Assembly (NCBI GenBank): GCA_005406025.1
Contig: BGZK01001242.1
Span: 1 to 64,000 of the forward strand
Direction: 5' to 3'
DNA from: Eumeta japonica
Taxonomy: Eukaryota > Arthropoda > Insecta > Lepidoptera > Psychidae
Length of the DNA: 64,000 bases
The notes beneath the pieces are model-generated. The model was given only the letters and a program-made list of their open reading frames with translations, was not told the DNA's origin and ran no database searches. The translations under genes and the position numbers were made by a program. This document shows, piece by piece, positions 38,265-50,886 of this stretch. Position 1 is the first letter of the stretch. Every line of letters starts with the position of its first letter.

Positions 38265-38850
38265 CTGTTAGGTCTCTAAACGGCCTGAATTATTGATATC
38301 GTCCTGGACTCACTAGCTAAGTGTCTGACTGACGCAACTGTCCACGATTGGTAATCACCCTATTTGTTACTGAGACCGTGGGTTCGATTCCCGCATAAGG
38401 AAAACATTTGATTAAAAAATCGATGTTTATCTTGAGTCTGGGTGTTCCTGTAGGTTATTTTGGGGCTTTGTTAAATAAAACTAAATAAAGTTTATGTTCA
38501 CTATTATATATTTTTTATTATTAGAGAGGTGCATTTAACTACGCGTGGAGCTCGTACGAAGTTGAAACACTGGCTAAACACATATTCCTCGTATGTGACG
38601 AATCATTACGTTTATGTACTGGACTCCGATGGAGGACCGAAGAGACCTTGTCCCAATGTGTAAACAGATTTATCTTATGTTGTAGTCCAATAGTTTCCAT
38701 ATATATGTGTGCGTATTTACAAAAAGCATATATGTATTCTGTCAGCTGTCTGATATTCGTAGTACAAGACTCGTTGCTTAGTTTGGGGTCAGACGGTGCT
38801 GTGTCTGTCCGAAGATGTTAATAAAAAAAATCTGATGGTTACCCATCTAA
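38265..38850 (+). mobile_element. tRNA-headed SINE
   Basis: A polymerase III B-box-like ggttcgattcc lies at 38381-38391, followed by cccgcataaggaaaacat. The tail (atatgtattctgtcag ... caagactcgttgctta) resembles the tail of the SINE at 59866-60098. Confidence 0.5.
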
Positions 38851-39839
38851 ATTCGAACTTTAGCTACATATGTTTAATTTTGGTAATTGTATCTGAATAG
38901 CTATCGTCCACAGTGGTATTAAATTTACTAATTTTTATATAGTATATCTTGTTTGTACGTCATAATTAATACCAGTGGTTTTTTTTTAACACGTGGAATC
39001 ACTTCCAGCAGTGTACTCGACAGTTAGGATTGTCGACAACAATCTTAGTAAAAAACAATAACGTAGTGAATTATGTTAAAACTAGTACTTTATTTAACAA
39101 ATGTAAAAGCAAACAAATTTTAGAACTCAATTTTTCGCCTTTTTAATATCTTACTTTATTTAATAATTATCTGAATTTCTGTAAGGATACCTTACATTTG
39201 TTTTTTCAAAGCGAATCACATTTTAGATATTAACTATGTACATAATTATATAACTAAAATTAAATTATGACTGGCGAGGTTAAACTACCTCCGAATGCAG
39301 AAAATAATTTTTAATCACGAGGGGCTACATTTATAGCACGCTATGTACGGAAAAATGACATGTCGTCAGCTGCGTAAATTCTGCGAGCTATGGTCCTCGT
39401 GGCGTCATATTAAAACCGACATAGCGGATATGACTTGCATAGAGCCGTAAGCAACAAAAAAAATTAACAGCATATCGAGTTTGGTTATAGAATGAGCGAG
39501 TTCAAAGTTTCAATTAAATTTAGTTTTTATAGGTTTGTAATCTTCAAGATTATATTTAGGTCATCAAAAATGCTAAACAGAAATATGGTTCAAAAATTAA
39601 GACCCGACTACGAAATAAACAATTAAAAAACATAAGGTAGGTGTGTCGTTGAGACATAATGATTGCTGACCTCTGAAGTCGTAGGTCTCGTAGAATGTAA
39701 ATAAATTAATAATATAATAATAATAGATAAATAAGTGATGCCTCCTACCTACCGTAACGAATAAACTGCCTTCATACAGACTAGAGATGAGGACCCCTCG
39801 ACCCCAGATGGCGCCACTGTAATGTTGTTCTTTTTTCAG

Positions 39840-39951
39840 GCCGATACACTTAGCAGTTTTAGACAACGACGTGGATTTCCTTGTGAGGCAATGCGTAGTG
39901 CTACGTTCGAGGAAGTCCCATGTCGACATATTCCCTCAGAAGGAACAACTG
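39840..39951 (+). CDS. Coding exon 2: first ankyrin repeat
   Basis: Preceded by a good polypyrimidine tract and acceptor (gttcttttttcag, ending 39839) and followed by donor gtgagt at 39952. The single incoming G completes the split Leu codon from exon 1, and the exon then reads PIHLAVLDNDVDFLVRQ and on to QKEQL, ending on a codon boundary (phase 0). With the EDGNL end of exon 1 this makes one ankyrin repeat of the form GNLPIHLAVL. At 112 nt (37 codons plus one base) it sits alone between introns of 17 kb and 4 kb. It is too short to stand out as an open frame, and was found because exon 1 (phase 2) and exon 3 (phase 0) do not fit each other directly. Confidence 0.88.
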
Positions 39952-39999
39952 GTGAGTCCGTTTTGATAGCGGGAAATATTGTTTTTTTAGTCGGTTAGT

Positions 40000-42200
40000 T
40001 GGTCCACTTTCGTTTTCGCATCTGTTTCGTTTTTGTTTCTTAACAGTTGTTAAGTATTCACCTTATCTGATATCTCCTCGTTCTCATTGTATAGATTTGA
40101 AGGTATATCTTATTTTTAAGCTCTCGTCTTCTCCATACGCACAGGGACAGATCACAGATCTCCGCCCGGTGCGATCTTGACCGACCACTCGTTACTGTAC
40201 AAACATTCGTCTATAATTTCAACACGTCCATCGGTTTCGGCTGCTTAATATTTGATCCTTTTTATAAGTCTAATCAAAGACTTCTAAGTTGTTCCAGGGC
40301 GTCACTTACTAAACTTTTCGTCACGCATACTCGTTGTGTAAATTACTATCATTGGTCTGCTGTGTTCTTCCTTTCCAAATAGCCATTCCACCTTAATATA
40401 CCTTTTTTATTCACTATATGTATTCTCTTTCAACCGATGTAGTTAGAAAAAACTGTTAAAGACCGATATTGGTGTAGTGAACTGAGTACATCATTGCTCC
40501 TCTATCTGTCTTTCAAACGCACTCCACACTTACACCCAGGTATCGCATCACCACTGCCTTGATTCTACTTGTCCCGTCTGCCATACCCATTTCCACTGTC
40601 GGATATGAGCGCGGGGATCGAGTCTCCATTATGGATAGTCAAGGGCGTTTGACATGAGGCACTTATTCTTAACAGAAAGCAATATGGCATTTACTTTATT
40701 TCCCGCATTTGCTCTTATTTCAATATCTTCATTATATTTACCAGTATTAGTAAGCAACCTTATAAACAATAGTAGGCTTTTAGTTAAGGTTTTGCTTTTT
40801 TAGAACATTTTTTCAAATAGTACAACTAGCTAAACTTTTTGTTCAACCACTACTTTCTTTATTTCATTATTCCCTCAACCGTTGCTATTTCATATAGAGC
40901 AAACATTTAATAGAGGACTTAAATAAATATCATATTACTAAATATATAGATTTATTTTTGCGTTAACTTTGAACCTATGACGTTTTTATTAAGATTTTTG
41001 AATACCGTTTTGAATGTATATAATTTATATTTTGTCCACCTAACCGCAAGTTATAGGACAGATATGGCGAGCATAGATTCATTTCTAATTGCATTGTTTT
41101 AGAATAGTAGGCTTTGTCTCTGAAAACATATAACAGTACCTATTTATCTGCAATATAATATTTTTTATCTTTTTTTCCCATATTTTCAAGAGACAGAAAC
41201 GGAATACACACAACGCCGCCTTGTTACTGTTTAATTTGGATTTGAGTAGAGATATGATATCTTTTTTTTTTATTATAAAAGTCATACTAATATTTACATT
41301 CTTAGGACTGATATTAGTATTTTGATAAAATAGTCTTTTTTACGCATTTCTGTCGTTCTAGTGGACATAAATGTAAAATGTAAAGTAATAAAATTGTAAT
41401 AGTTAATTTCGTTTATAAAGAATGTTTAACAAATAATAGTATATTTGGTAAATCGAAAGGTAAGTAAGACCACGTTTTTCTTATTTGTTATTTGTCAATC
41501 TGTTTGCGCGTTGCGTAATTTAAGAAACGGTCGAATAATTTTTTACGAAAGTTTAGTCGTCAGGAGCACAATGAATACGGTACAATTATTTGACTATTGC
41601 AATTAGCACATCTTGTCCCTTTTCTACGAGCGCTCACAAGTGGCATTGCCGTGACAATGCAATTGTTATAAGACGAATGAAGCGGAAACGAAGTAATACA
41701 TGTATTTGAATGTATTTATAATTAGGCCACCGAGGTGCGCACGCCCAGCGCCGGACGTCTCGCGTTCGTCGCCGATGCTCATCACCTTGCGTCAGTCGCG
41801 ACCCTTGTCCCGACGTCCAACTGCACTTAACCAGATGAACAGATTCTTTATTGTTTTATTAGCCGACTGCGCGACGCGAAGGAGAGAAATGCGTGCGCCG
41901 ATTTTTGTGGTTCTTACGGCAATCCATTTGTCCTAATCTTGTGAGTGTCACTAAAGACATGACAGTAATCAAAATTCAATATGGCAACCATTAGACGCCA
42001 TATTGTGAAATCCAAAAAAAAAGAAAATGGAAGATGATAGACTATGACAAGTAGGGTATCATTGAATAGGTCTTCGAAAGTCAAACCCTTTAGAACCTAT
42101 AACTATTTAAAATTGGTTAGCAACAGTTTTTACTTAAATTTACTAAACTTACAATAAAGCTGTAACACAATGAGAAAAAAAATAACGTAATTAAAAGAAA
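40000..42200. other. Intron 2 sequence, no exon recognised
   Basis: Mostly AT-rich. The GC-richer block at 41720-41940 belongs to a dispersed repeat: its right part (caatccatttgtcctaatc, near 41920) recurs in diverged form at 51296-51360. The block at 40140-40640 has coding-like patches on the minus strand but no frame I could join. Confidence 0.4.
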
Positions 42201-42359
42201 ATAAATAAAAAAATGCATTATTAATAATTAATTGATAGCAATATATCGATGTAAAAAATTTGTCACGATTGTTACAATACACCTCGTTAACACGGTTAAT
42301 GATAAATCACTCCTAGATATTGTTAAAACGGAACTCAAATACGAGGTCTGTTATTTATG

Positions 42360-43160
42360 TGGCCGCAACTGGCCACATACAGAACAATGTTTAACAAAAG
42401 TGATTACAACATTAAAAATGGAACTCCTTAGCTGTAGAATACAGTTGGTTTCACGTAACTGTCAATTGTTTTACCATTGTGGCGTTATTTTGAAAATTGC
42501 GTGTCCTTATTACAATAGATTTAACTCATGAAAATTTTTGTGCGATTATTTATTACTATTTTCGGCGTGGGCTGACTGAAAAATAATGCATCGGTCAACT
42601 CACTTCGATTTTTGGGGATGAAGCACCATCATTTTAGACCAGGTATGGGCAACCTTTGACATGTGGGCCAAACTTGGTGTGCAATTTATATGCGCGGCCG
42701 CGTTCAAAAAGTGGTGCATTTTAAAGCAGTGTTTTAAACTAGTGTTTATAATTTTTAACGATATATATCAGATATGAATTTTTTCAAAATGTCTCGCGGG
42801 CCGGATCAAATCTCACAGCGGGCCGGTGGTAGACCACATATGTTTTAGAAGGTGCTTCTGCATCACTGGTGCTCTGTGTATGACTGGTTTAGTGAGTTTA
42901 ATCGTGAGCGGTATACGCTCACAGACGAATTTGAAGAAGGTCGCTCTAAATCGGTTGTACCACAAAATTTCAATGCTTTGTTCGCGTTGGATTCCGCAAA
43001 ACTTTAGCATTGATCAAAATCAGACTTGTGTCGATTGGTGCAAAAAAAAAGATAAAAAATACTATCACGGTCGAAAGCTGTTTATAATATTTACACAGGT
43101 GATGAATCTTGGATTTATGCGTGTGAGCCTGAAACTAAATTATTCGTTTGAGTGATATTA
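42360..43160 (+). pseudogene. mariner-type transposase relic (family B, copy 1), interrupted
   Basis: Upstream non-coding sequence (aaaatggaactcctta, 42415) is shared with the copy at 46.47 kb. Protein words: YDWFSEFNRERYTLTDEFEEG, in a short continuous run near 42880, then CSRWIPQNFSIDQNQ near 42990, then in another frame TGDESWIYACEPETK near 43100 with the first catalytic Asp. A 203-bp hAT MITE has split the N-terminal helix-turn-helix part after GDEAP. No intact frame remains. Confidence 0.8.
42640..42842. mobile_element. hAT MITE nested in the mariner relic
   Basis: Starts CAGGTATGGGCAACC and carries ggcc-rich words near both ends (gtgggccaaactt; gcgggccggatc). It is flanked by the 8-bp repeats TTTTAGAC (42632-42639) and TTTTAGAA (42843-42850), identical at 7 of 8 positions, the hAT signature. 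203 bp, non-coding. Confidence 0.7.
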
Positions 43161-43959
43161 CCCTACTATATAGATTTATTTTAAATCATAACTTATAAAT
43201 CAATTTCAGGAACTACTTCACCAATTATTATCTATTCACATGTCTAATAATATTTTTTATTAAATATTCGCCTGCGAGTTAATAAATTACCGTGAGCCCC
43301 CTGGGCGTCCCTTCAATCTCACCGGTTAAACGACACGGTTGTAAATTCACGACGAAGGTTCATGAAGGTTGTATTGAAGGTTTTCGTGAGCGGCACTGCC
43401 TTTCAAGTTGGTTTTTACTTGTCATACTTTGCCTATCATACAAATAGTTCTCAGACTACGTCGTCTTCGGAATTGTCATTCTTTGGCGCATTAGGAGAAA
43501 AAGATGCAAGTGAAATTTGGTGTGGTAATAAAGATGGCGATTGTGAGCTATAAAATTAGAATTAACGATATGATTTCTGCTTTATGTATTTATTTCTCTG
43601 TTGCACATCTTTCAATATGGTTATACTACATTATTGTAATTAAATATTAAAAAAATATTTACATTTTAAATTTACAAGTTATTGCATTATTAAAACTTCG
43701 AGTGTCAACTTAGATGAGAATTGTTATTTGTTTGTAATAAAAAAAACCAGGAAAATTCGCACTATGGAATTTTAAAGAGTCGTAACAATGTAGCTTTAGG
43801 TAATTACATGTTCGATGTAGCATTAGATAAATTGTTATTTCTAAAATGTAGTTTTAAAGAAGTAGTTTTTTGTAATATCAGCTTTGGAGAAGTAGTTATT
43901 TGATCTCCCCCAAATATTATCAATTTTATTCTAAAAAAAAAACATTTTTTCTGTCACAG

Positions 43960-44141
43960 TCGGCACTGCACATGGCCATAATGAAGGGCGCGGACGTGGA
44001 GTGCGTCAAAAAGCTGCTGGAGTTTCAAGCGGACCCGTTCGAAGCCCTCGAGTATCAAAAGACCGCCTTCCACCGCGCCGCCGAAGCCCCGAACCCCGCC
44101 TACATGGAGATACTGCTGCAGCACGTCGCCAAGTATCCGAG
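43960..44141 (+). CDS. Coding exon 3: ankyrin repeats 2 and 3
   Basis: The acceptor is ttttttctgtcacag ending at 43959, and the frame opens at SALHMAIMKGADVECVKKLL, a textbook ankyrin helix pair. A second repeat follows (QKTAFHRAAEAPNPAYMEIL). The exon ends AAGTATCCGAG before donor gtcaga at 44142, leaving phase 2. Its GC content (codons such as GCC, CTG, GAG) contrasts sharply with the surrounding AT-rich intron. It encodes residues 399-458 plus two bases. Only a short, uninformative open frame precedes the acceptor, so the apparent upstream ATG at 43900 is intronic and not a start. Confidence 0.9.
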
Positions 44142-44159
44142 GTCAGACTGAAATCTAAT

Positions 44160-46470
44160 CATGAGACGGATGTATCCGGAATAGTGACGAAAAATAAAAA
44201 AGTGTGTGTGTATTAGTGTATACACGTAAGAAGTGAAACTTCTTTATGTCATCATTTTTCGAAAAATGATCACTATTTTCAACTTTACAGAAATTGGTTA
44301 AATAAAGCTAAATTTATCTAATAATTTATCTCATTTGCTAAACTTTATGTAAGTTTAAGCAAAAAAAATTCATATTGTATTAAATTAACGCTATTTTATT
44401 ATCATAGACATGCATACAAATAAATAATTATTTCACCTTATTATTGCTATTAGGATTATTATAGTATTTCATTAATTATGATAGAATTATTATTATCGTT
44501 GTTATAGTTTTATATATTTTTGTAATTAATGGCTTATGGTAACTAAAATATGAAATATATGGTTTATATTCCACGGAATTTAGTGACCTACTAAAAACTC
44601 CATCAATTGTAGTGCCGGATCTTGTTGCAGATGTTTGAGGACTGTTTTTCATAGATAAATGTTATATATTATAAAAAAAGAAAAAAAATGTACATCTCTG
44701 TTTTCATTTTCTAACTGTGTACAGTTTATTTTTAAATGATTATTTTTAAAATTATTACAGTTAATTGATGTTTACTAGATTAACAGTCGTATTAATTAAT
44801 AATTGTTAATTTTAATGAAATTATATACATTTGCCTATACTTACAATCAAAAACTGAGGTTAACCTGAAATAACCAAAAAATAAATACCATAATCACGCC
44901 CACGTATCGGATGTATTAGAAAAAAAGATATAATTAATTACTTTTGTTAGAAATTCACTGGAATTAGAATAAATCCTTTTATTTTTTGCCTATCACTTTA
45001 TTATTGAAATATTATTTTTCACTACACTACTGAGTTTTAGTAATAAACAAGCGCGTAAAAGAAAAACGTGACTTAGAAATAAATATGGCGCGTAACACAA
45101 AAACGTGACGACGAACATTTCTCTCATATGTTTATAAAGAAGTTTCACTTCAATAAGACTGTGGTTGGTCAGCGGCTAAGAGTATCGGCTGTGGACCAGA
45201 AGGATCCCGGCCACGCGCGAATAGATTGATGAGCTTTAACTTGAATTAATTCACACGCCCTGTGTCTCTGAGTGTATGTTAAGCCGTTTGTCCCGGCCGC
45301 GCCCTCGCAGCGATGACGACGGCCGCCAACGCCCCCCGACCCGCACCGAGGGCGGTAACATCCGGGCCCCTCGGCCTGTAACGAGATGGCGGGCGATGGA
45401 CTAAAACTTGATACAACGTAACCGAAGCAGAGATGAATGGCAATTTTTTTTGGGTTTTCAATGTACCTTTACAATTTTTTTTAATTATTTATGACTTGAA
45501 CGGCTCTATCGATTTGGACAGAGTTTCGCTGATGTAAGAGAACAATTTAAGAATTTACTGGAGAAGTGTTGAGTGTTGAAGTTCTGCTGTCCTTCTTGTT
45601 GTTATCACTGAACAAGCGTTAGCGTCGAAATCAAAACCGCAGCTCCGCCCCGTGTTCTCGGTCACGGTTAAATAATTAAAGCGACTCGGCGGTCGGTTTC
45701 TACAAAAGAAATGTTATTTATACTAACATCCTTATTACATAAAGGTGTAAATTCAGGTGGGAGGTAGGGATGCAGTTGTGGTCGCCAATAATATATGTAA
45801 AAAGCTTAAGAGGTTAAAAGGGTTCTTGTATTGTCTCAAACGATACCGATTAAAATAGTTATTGCAATCGGCATCGAAATTTAGTTTCCGGATTCGAGTT
45901 GGAATGTTTGAAATAGTACGGGCCAGGAAGCGCGTAGCAAATCGACTCTCTCTGGTTTTAAACATACGCTAGTAGACACGGCGCCCGACTAAATTAACGT
46001 ACAGAACGGGGCCGCCCGACTTTTTAAGAGTCAAGCCAAATTGACGATACAGAGATCGCTGGCGCGCGCACTGACGTTTCAAAATCAATAAAAGAAATGC
46101 AACATTCCATTTCATTGCCTCTTGTTGAAATAAAATAAATAATATCTGCTTAAAAAAGTGAAAAAATCGTACGTAATAAAAATCTAAATCTTAGCTATCA
46201 GTATATTCAATTAATGTGATTCTTGACATTGCTGTCTCCTTAATAATCCCGTGGTAGGCGTCAGCTGGTCGATTATTCTGACGTAAAATGATGTCACTGT
46301 CGTGTTGAGTCAGTTTTGACGTTTTATGTCCTACCACGCTAGCAACATGATATCATAATGACGTTACAATAATGTATTGAATATTATTGTAACGTTATTT
46401 ACGCGGGCGCCCTGTGACATTCTGGAACTGGCCACTGACATGAACAATATGTAAAAAAGGAATTAATATA
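44160..46470. other. Intron 3, first part
   Basis: AT-rich to 45160, then GC-richer repeat-like patches (45170-45390). A hairpin with 14-bp arms around acgttacaataat lies at about 46359-46397. No exon could be supported. Confidence 0.4.
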
Positions 46471-47130
46471 TTTGAAAATGGAACTCTTTGGCTGTAAAAT
46501 ACAGTTTGTTTAATTTAACTGTCAATTGTTTACATTGTGGCGTCATTTTGAAAATTGCGTGCCTTCATCACTGTAGATTTAATTCGTGAAGATTTTCGTA
46601 CTACAATTTTTTTCGATTTTATGTGTATTTCGACGACTCAGCAGAGCCTCGCTCGGCTTCGAACTGCCTTTGGCGATGAAGCGTCTTGCAAGACGACTAT
46701 TTATAACTGGTTTGCAAATTTCAACCGCGATCGTGTCAATTTCAGCGACAAATTTAGTGATGGTCGCCCGTCCACCGCTGTGAACAACCAAAACATCGAT
46801 GCTGTGCGCCGTATGATCTATAGACAGGCATGTGACCTACCATGAGATTCGGGCAAACTTAGGCATGGGCATGAATCAAATACATTCAATCCTACACACA
46901 CATTTGGGTATGAAAAAGCTTTGCTCGAGGTGAATCAATTTAACTAATGCCAAAAAAAAAAAAGGACAGCGTTACTTGGTGCAATGATATGCTTACCAGA
47001 TTCAAGGGGCGTCAGATTTAGTGTTGGATATAGTAGCAGGTGATGAAACATGGAGTTTATTGCTATGACCGCAAAACAAAGCAGCAATAGACCCTATGGG
47101 TCTATTGAGATGAGCCGAAACCAACCAAAG
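46470..47130 (+). pseudogene. mariner-type transposase relic (family B, copy 2)
   Basis: A continuous frame from about 46620 reads the helix-turn-helix part: FGDEASCKTTIYNWFANF, DGRPSTAVNNQNIDAVRRM. In later frames come YHEIRANLGMGMNQI, a gap, then GDETWS-like and YDRKTKQQ words near 47045-47090. There are frameshifts at about 46830 and after. The catalytic C-terminus is missing. Same subfamily and same orientation as the relic at 42.4 kb. Confidence 0.85.
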
Positions 47131-47339
47131 TGGCGCGCGAGCGAAGTGCCTCTGAGCTTGCTTCTTCTTTTTTTAATACAATTGGACACGTGGGTACTGT
47201 TGCTTTGGAGAATTGTAAATTTTAGAAGGAGAAAAACTTAGAACTTATGAGCAAACCTGTGGCATAGAAAAAGTTTGTAATCATGGAATCATTTTTTTTT
47301 TTACACGAGTTTCTGATGTAACAATAACTTTTTGTTTTT

Positions 47340-47690
47340 TTTTAATAAGTCATATGACGGATCTGTAGTGGACAATGAGCGCTTAGTTGTTGGTACTGAT
47401 TCGTTACTTGAAGTTATGAGCTGTACAGCATGACTACTAGAAGCTGTTGTTGATGAGCTTGTACTTGAAATCGAGCTAGAAGCCTCTGGTTTTGGACAAA
47501 TCTCATATATTTACAAAGCCGGTCAGGGATACCTTGGAGCTCTTTCTTGCACTTCTTAAATTGAGCCCACTTGCCCCTGTTACCAGTTTTGGCAATAACA
47601 TTAAAATTGCTCTATACATGATGCGCAAATTTTGGCATGGCTGTTTCTTTCATGAACTCTTAAAACAAATGTACAAGTACTAACTCACTC
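47340..47690 (-). pseudogene. hAT transposase N-terminal BED-type zinc finger relic
   Basis: The minus strand shows, in broken frames, a CASC-like pair, then FNVIAKTGN and KKCKKELQGIPDR, then a Ser-rich linker (SSSISSTSSSTTASSS) and DPSYDLLKK. This order is that of the BED zinc finger and linker of hAT transposases. The dimerisation and catalytic parts are absent. Confidence 0.45.
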
Positions 47691-47699
47691 GTAGACGAG

Positions 47700-49930
47700 G
47701 ACTCGCTAGCAACGATCCCAACACCAGGAAATGCATGCGTCGCGGTTGCCATGGACTATTAAATTCACTGACCCAGAAAAAACCCATAAACAGATTTTCT
47801 TTACTCATTTAACTATTGGGAAACTAGAGTCTAAAATGTAGTAGGTAGGACCTACATAAGCTTAAAAAAATATAAAAGTAAAACTTACCATGTAGGGTAC
47901 AGAAAATAGGTATAAGGGAACGCACCCATATGACGTGACCCATATTTTACAATTTTTTTTAGCCCCCCCCGTGACCAACCGTAGTATATGCTAAGACCCC
48001 CACCCCCCTTTGTTTTCAGGTAGTAATTTATAAATATGATTTCAAATCATTTTTTTGCTAACAGAAATTTAATATAATCAAGGAAAAAAAAACTTATGTA
48101 AAAACATATTGGAACAGGAACTTATAAATAGAATACCATATAAGCGCATCACCTTTGAATGAGTATAAAAACTAGCGTGAGAATTCTCTGACTACGCGAT
48201 AAAGCCTTAAGTGACCAAGCGTGGTATATTGACCCCCCACTTTAAACAGGTCACGTAGTATGGACAGGCAGTAATAATTTTCTTAGCTTACTCTAACTCC
48301 AATTAGATGACTTCGCGTTTCACGTAAATAATAAGTTGACAATGTGTAAGAAATCGTCAGCACTAAAATATTACGTCTGCATAGAACGAAGTGAAAAACA
48401 GTGATGAGTCATCATTTGTCAAATGTGTCGATTGTCACGTTCGCGTCGATTCCTCAGAAAGTGAAAAGTATTAACGCTAGGAGCACCAGGGAATCCCCAT
48501 TTTTTATTATCTCGTAAAATAAACCTTATATGGTATGAAGTTAAGGTTTGAATTTCAATAAAATGATAGCCGTACTGGTAAGTGAAAGGGGATTTCCCCA
48601 ACTTTAAACGAGGTTGCCATTTCCGGAAACAATCTAAATTATTCTCAATTGTAGTTTTTCGCTATGTATTGCCAGGGTAAATTTATTAATCTCAAAAATT
48701 TTTAGTTCAGAATCCAGGAAAAAATCAATTGATATGTCATGGTATATATTCGCTGATATATATTGGCGAACACAGGTTTTCAGTGCAGAATGATTTCGTA
48801 CTTCGACTGAATATTGAAATGATAATTACTTTTTCCGTCAAATTGTTTGCGAAAGGATTTGCAGAAGTCGATGAATTGTTATTTTTACGGCGCACGGCAC
48901 TTTTGGTCAACCTTGATCGAGAATCTCTTTTTAATGTTTTATCGACCTCTTGAATGAACCAGTAGATTTTGATGTAGTTTGCAAAGATTGACGTTGTTTT
49001 TTTAGGGAAAAGAGTTGGTCAGATTTTGGAATCTATCGATAGAGTAGTTTAAAAGTTATTTCGAAATTCTTGAACTATATTTTGATTGGTTAATCCTTTC
49101 AAAAGTTATTAGAGGTACATACACGCACGCACGCACGTAGCATGCAGAGACTTTTAGCACGCAGGACTACAAAATCTGATGAAAACCCTCCAATATCTCC
49201 CCAATTCATGAAAATTTGTCGATTTTCATAACGGAAAATCAAAAATATTTTTACCCGCGATTAAGGAATAAAAATTTTGTTTGGCGCTGCGTCAGATATT
49301 GTGATTAAACAAAAAAACCAATAGAACGTTGGAATTTATGATTTAGACTAAGATCGGGATCATGATCGAGAGAGAGGTCGCTTCATGAAGGAATCCACTC
49401 TATGACCGTCTGGGCGGAGCTGCTCGCAGAGCTAGTCATTAAAAAAAAGCGTCACGCGTCACAGTCGTCACGGTCAAGTCGTCCATTTGCTCTAGGAAAA
49501 ACCACAAAATGCGGCTAAAGAAGTTTTGTTTAATAGAGGAAACACCGGTCATACAAAAACCGCCCTACCGGTCGCGGCGGACGCTTCGCACGCGTCGTGA
49601 TCCACAAAATGTGACGTTATTTTACTTAATGCGGTTCTGTGAATGTAATACAGACTAAAATGTGGCTCATTATTGAGATTAAACAAAATATTTTTATGTT
49701 TATATATGCTCAGAACGTTTTTATTAGAATTTACCACTAACATTACACGCGTCAAGACAAGTACATTAGAGTTCAAACAGATAATGTGTAGTGGGTTATC
49801 AAACTCAATAACACACAATGATAAATCAAAAAACGACAACTACACGCTACTACCAAATAGTTCTTCAACTTTTTGCAATGTAAATTGAAAAGTTTTCAAA
49901 ATTGGGAAGACACTGTTTTGAAATCTAGTT
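47700..49930. other. Intron 3, middle part
   Basis: Contains two diverged copies of a gtgaccaa-cgt-gtatat-gacccccc unit (47970 and 48212), a short (ACGC)n run at about 49121-49137, and the kappa-B-like pair noted separately. No exon recognised. Confidence 0.4.
48489..48599. promoter_or_regulatory. Two kappa-B-like motifs in intron 3
   Basis: GGGAATCCCC (48489-48498) and GGGGATTTCCCC (48588-48599) both satisfy GGGRNWYYCC and lie about 100 bp apart. They are in an intron of an I-kappa-B-like gene. A repeat origin is possible: the two face each other roughly as inverted repeats. Confidence 0.3.
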
Positions 49931-50146
49931 TTCATTAAATCATGACCTGCTTGGGTCCTACGAATCTATTTGGACTATTTTTTAAGTGACGTATCTCCCT
50001 CGCCAGTAAACGACACCGCACTAAGCCACTGAACCGACTCACTCTGTTGAATATCGTAGCAGTTTTACGACAACGAAATACGGCCAACTCCGGCTGCATC
50101 GCAATCAAACCGCGTAGCTCGTATAATACATTCATGCAGCAACAGC

Positions 50147-50235
50147 GTTCGCGGTCGACGAGCTCCGTGCGCACGCGGCGGTCGACGAGCTCCGTGCGCA
50201 CGCGGCGGTCGACGAGCTCCGTGCGCACGCGGCGG
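50147..50235. repeat. 27-bp minisatellite, three units, in a CpG-rich patch
   Basis: Three nearly perfect head-to-tail copies of a 27-bp unit containing gtcgacgagctc and gtgcgcacgcgg. Because 27 is a multiple of three, the frames on both strands stay open across it (49935-50456 minus, 50047-50478 plus). The patch from about 49940 to 50480 is much richer in CpG than the rest of intron 3. Neither strand's product looks like a known protein. Confidence 0.7.
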
Positions 50236-50886
50236 GCGGCGTTGTCGTCGCTTAGCGACCGAACGCTCACTATTATCTTTGTCGCGTGCGCACGATTGCA
50301 GTCACGTTTACGTTTAATGTCCCCGCCCACTTCTGTATCAAATTTCGTGCGTTCGGTATTGGCTTTATCGTTTTTAGCAGATACTGAGTCCGTTAAATTG
50401 GCCGGTGGCAAGTCGAGGTGCCGCCGGCGGCCCGCGCGCTGGCGCCCGACGCGCACCTGCGGCGAACCACACGACTGAACCTTTTCCTCCGGTTCTTACG
50501 AAAGTTTAGTTCACAAAGCGCGACACTCGCGCGCAAAAGTATCAAAATTCACGCCTATTTCCCAGAATGGTAGGCGGACGCTATAAATTTGTACATGGTA
50601 CTATCTTTAATTATCAAATTCATAAATCATCTATCATCTTTATTTCACATGTCATTAAATGACATTTGACATACGCCGTAATGATTTGTGAATTTACACT
50701 TTACTCGTCCGGAAGATCTCCCGGACATTAAAAAAAAAAGAATTAAAACAATTTTGCAAACTAAGCGCCACTATGCTCTGCTCTACGTGTTGTATTTTGA
50801 ATGGATATTCGTGACGGCGCCAGCAATTTCTCTAAAGCGCTGAGATTTCTAAAAGTACTCATGACACTTATTTTTATTGCTCTCAG

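Noticed and set aside
38340..38400. tRNA gene reading of the ggttcgattcc block
   Set aside because: No full cloverleaf; the following AT-rich body and shared tail indicate a SINE.
40140..40640. Coding-like patches on the minus strand (possible LINE or gene relic)
   Set aside because: Frames could not be joined and no diagnostic motif was seen.
43900..43959. ATG-led extension before exon 3
   Set aside because: The 20 extra codons are AT-rich and include the polypyrimidine tract; a clear acceptor precedes the ankyrin sequence.
22763..43959. Direct splicing of exon 1 to exon 3
   Set aside because: The phases do not match (2 to 0); exon 2 resolves this and supplies the missing ankyrin repeat.
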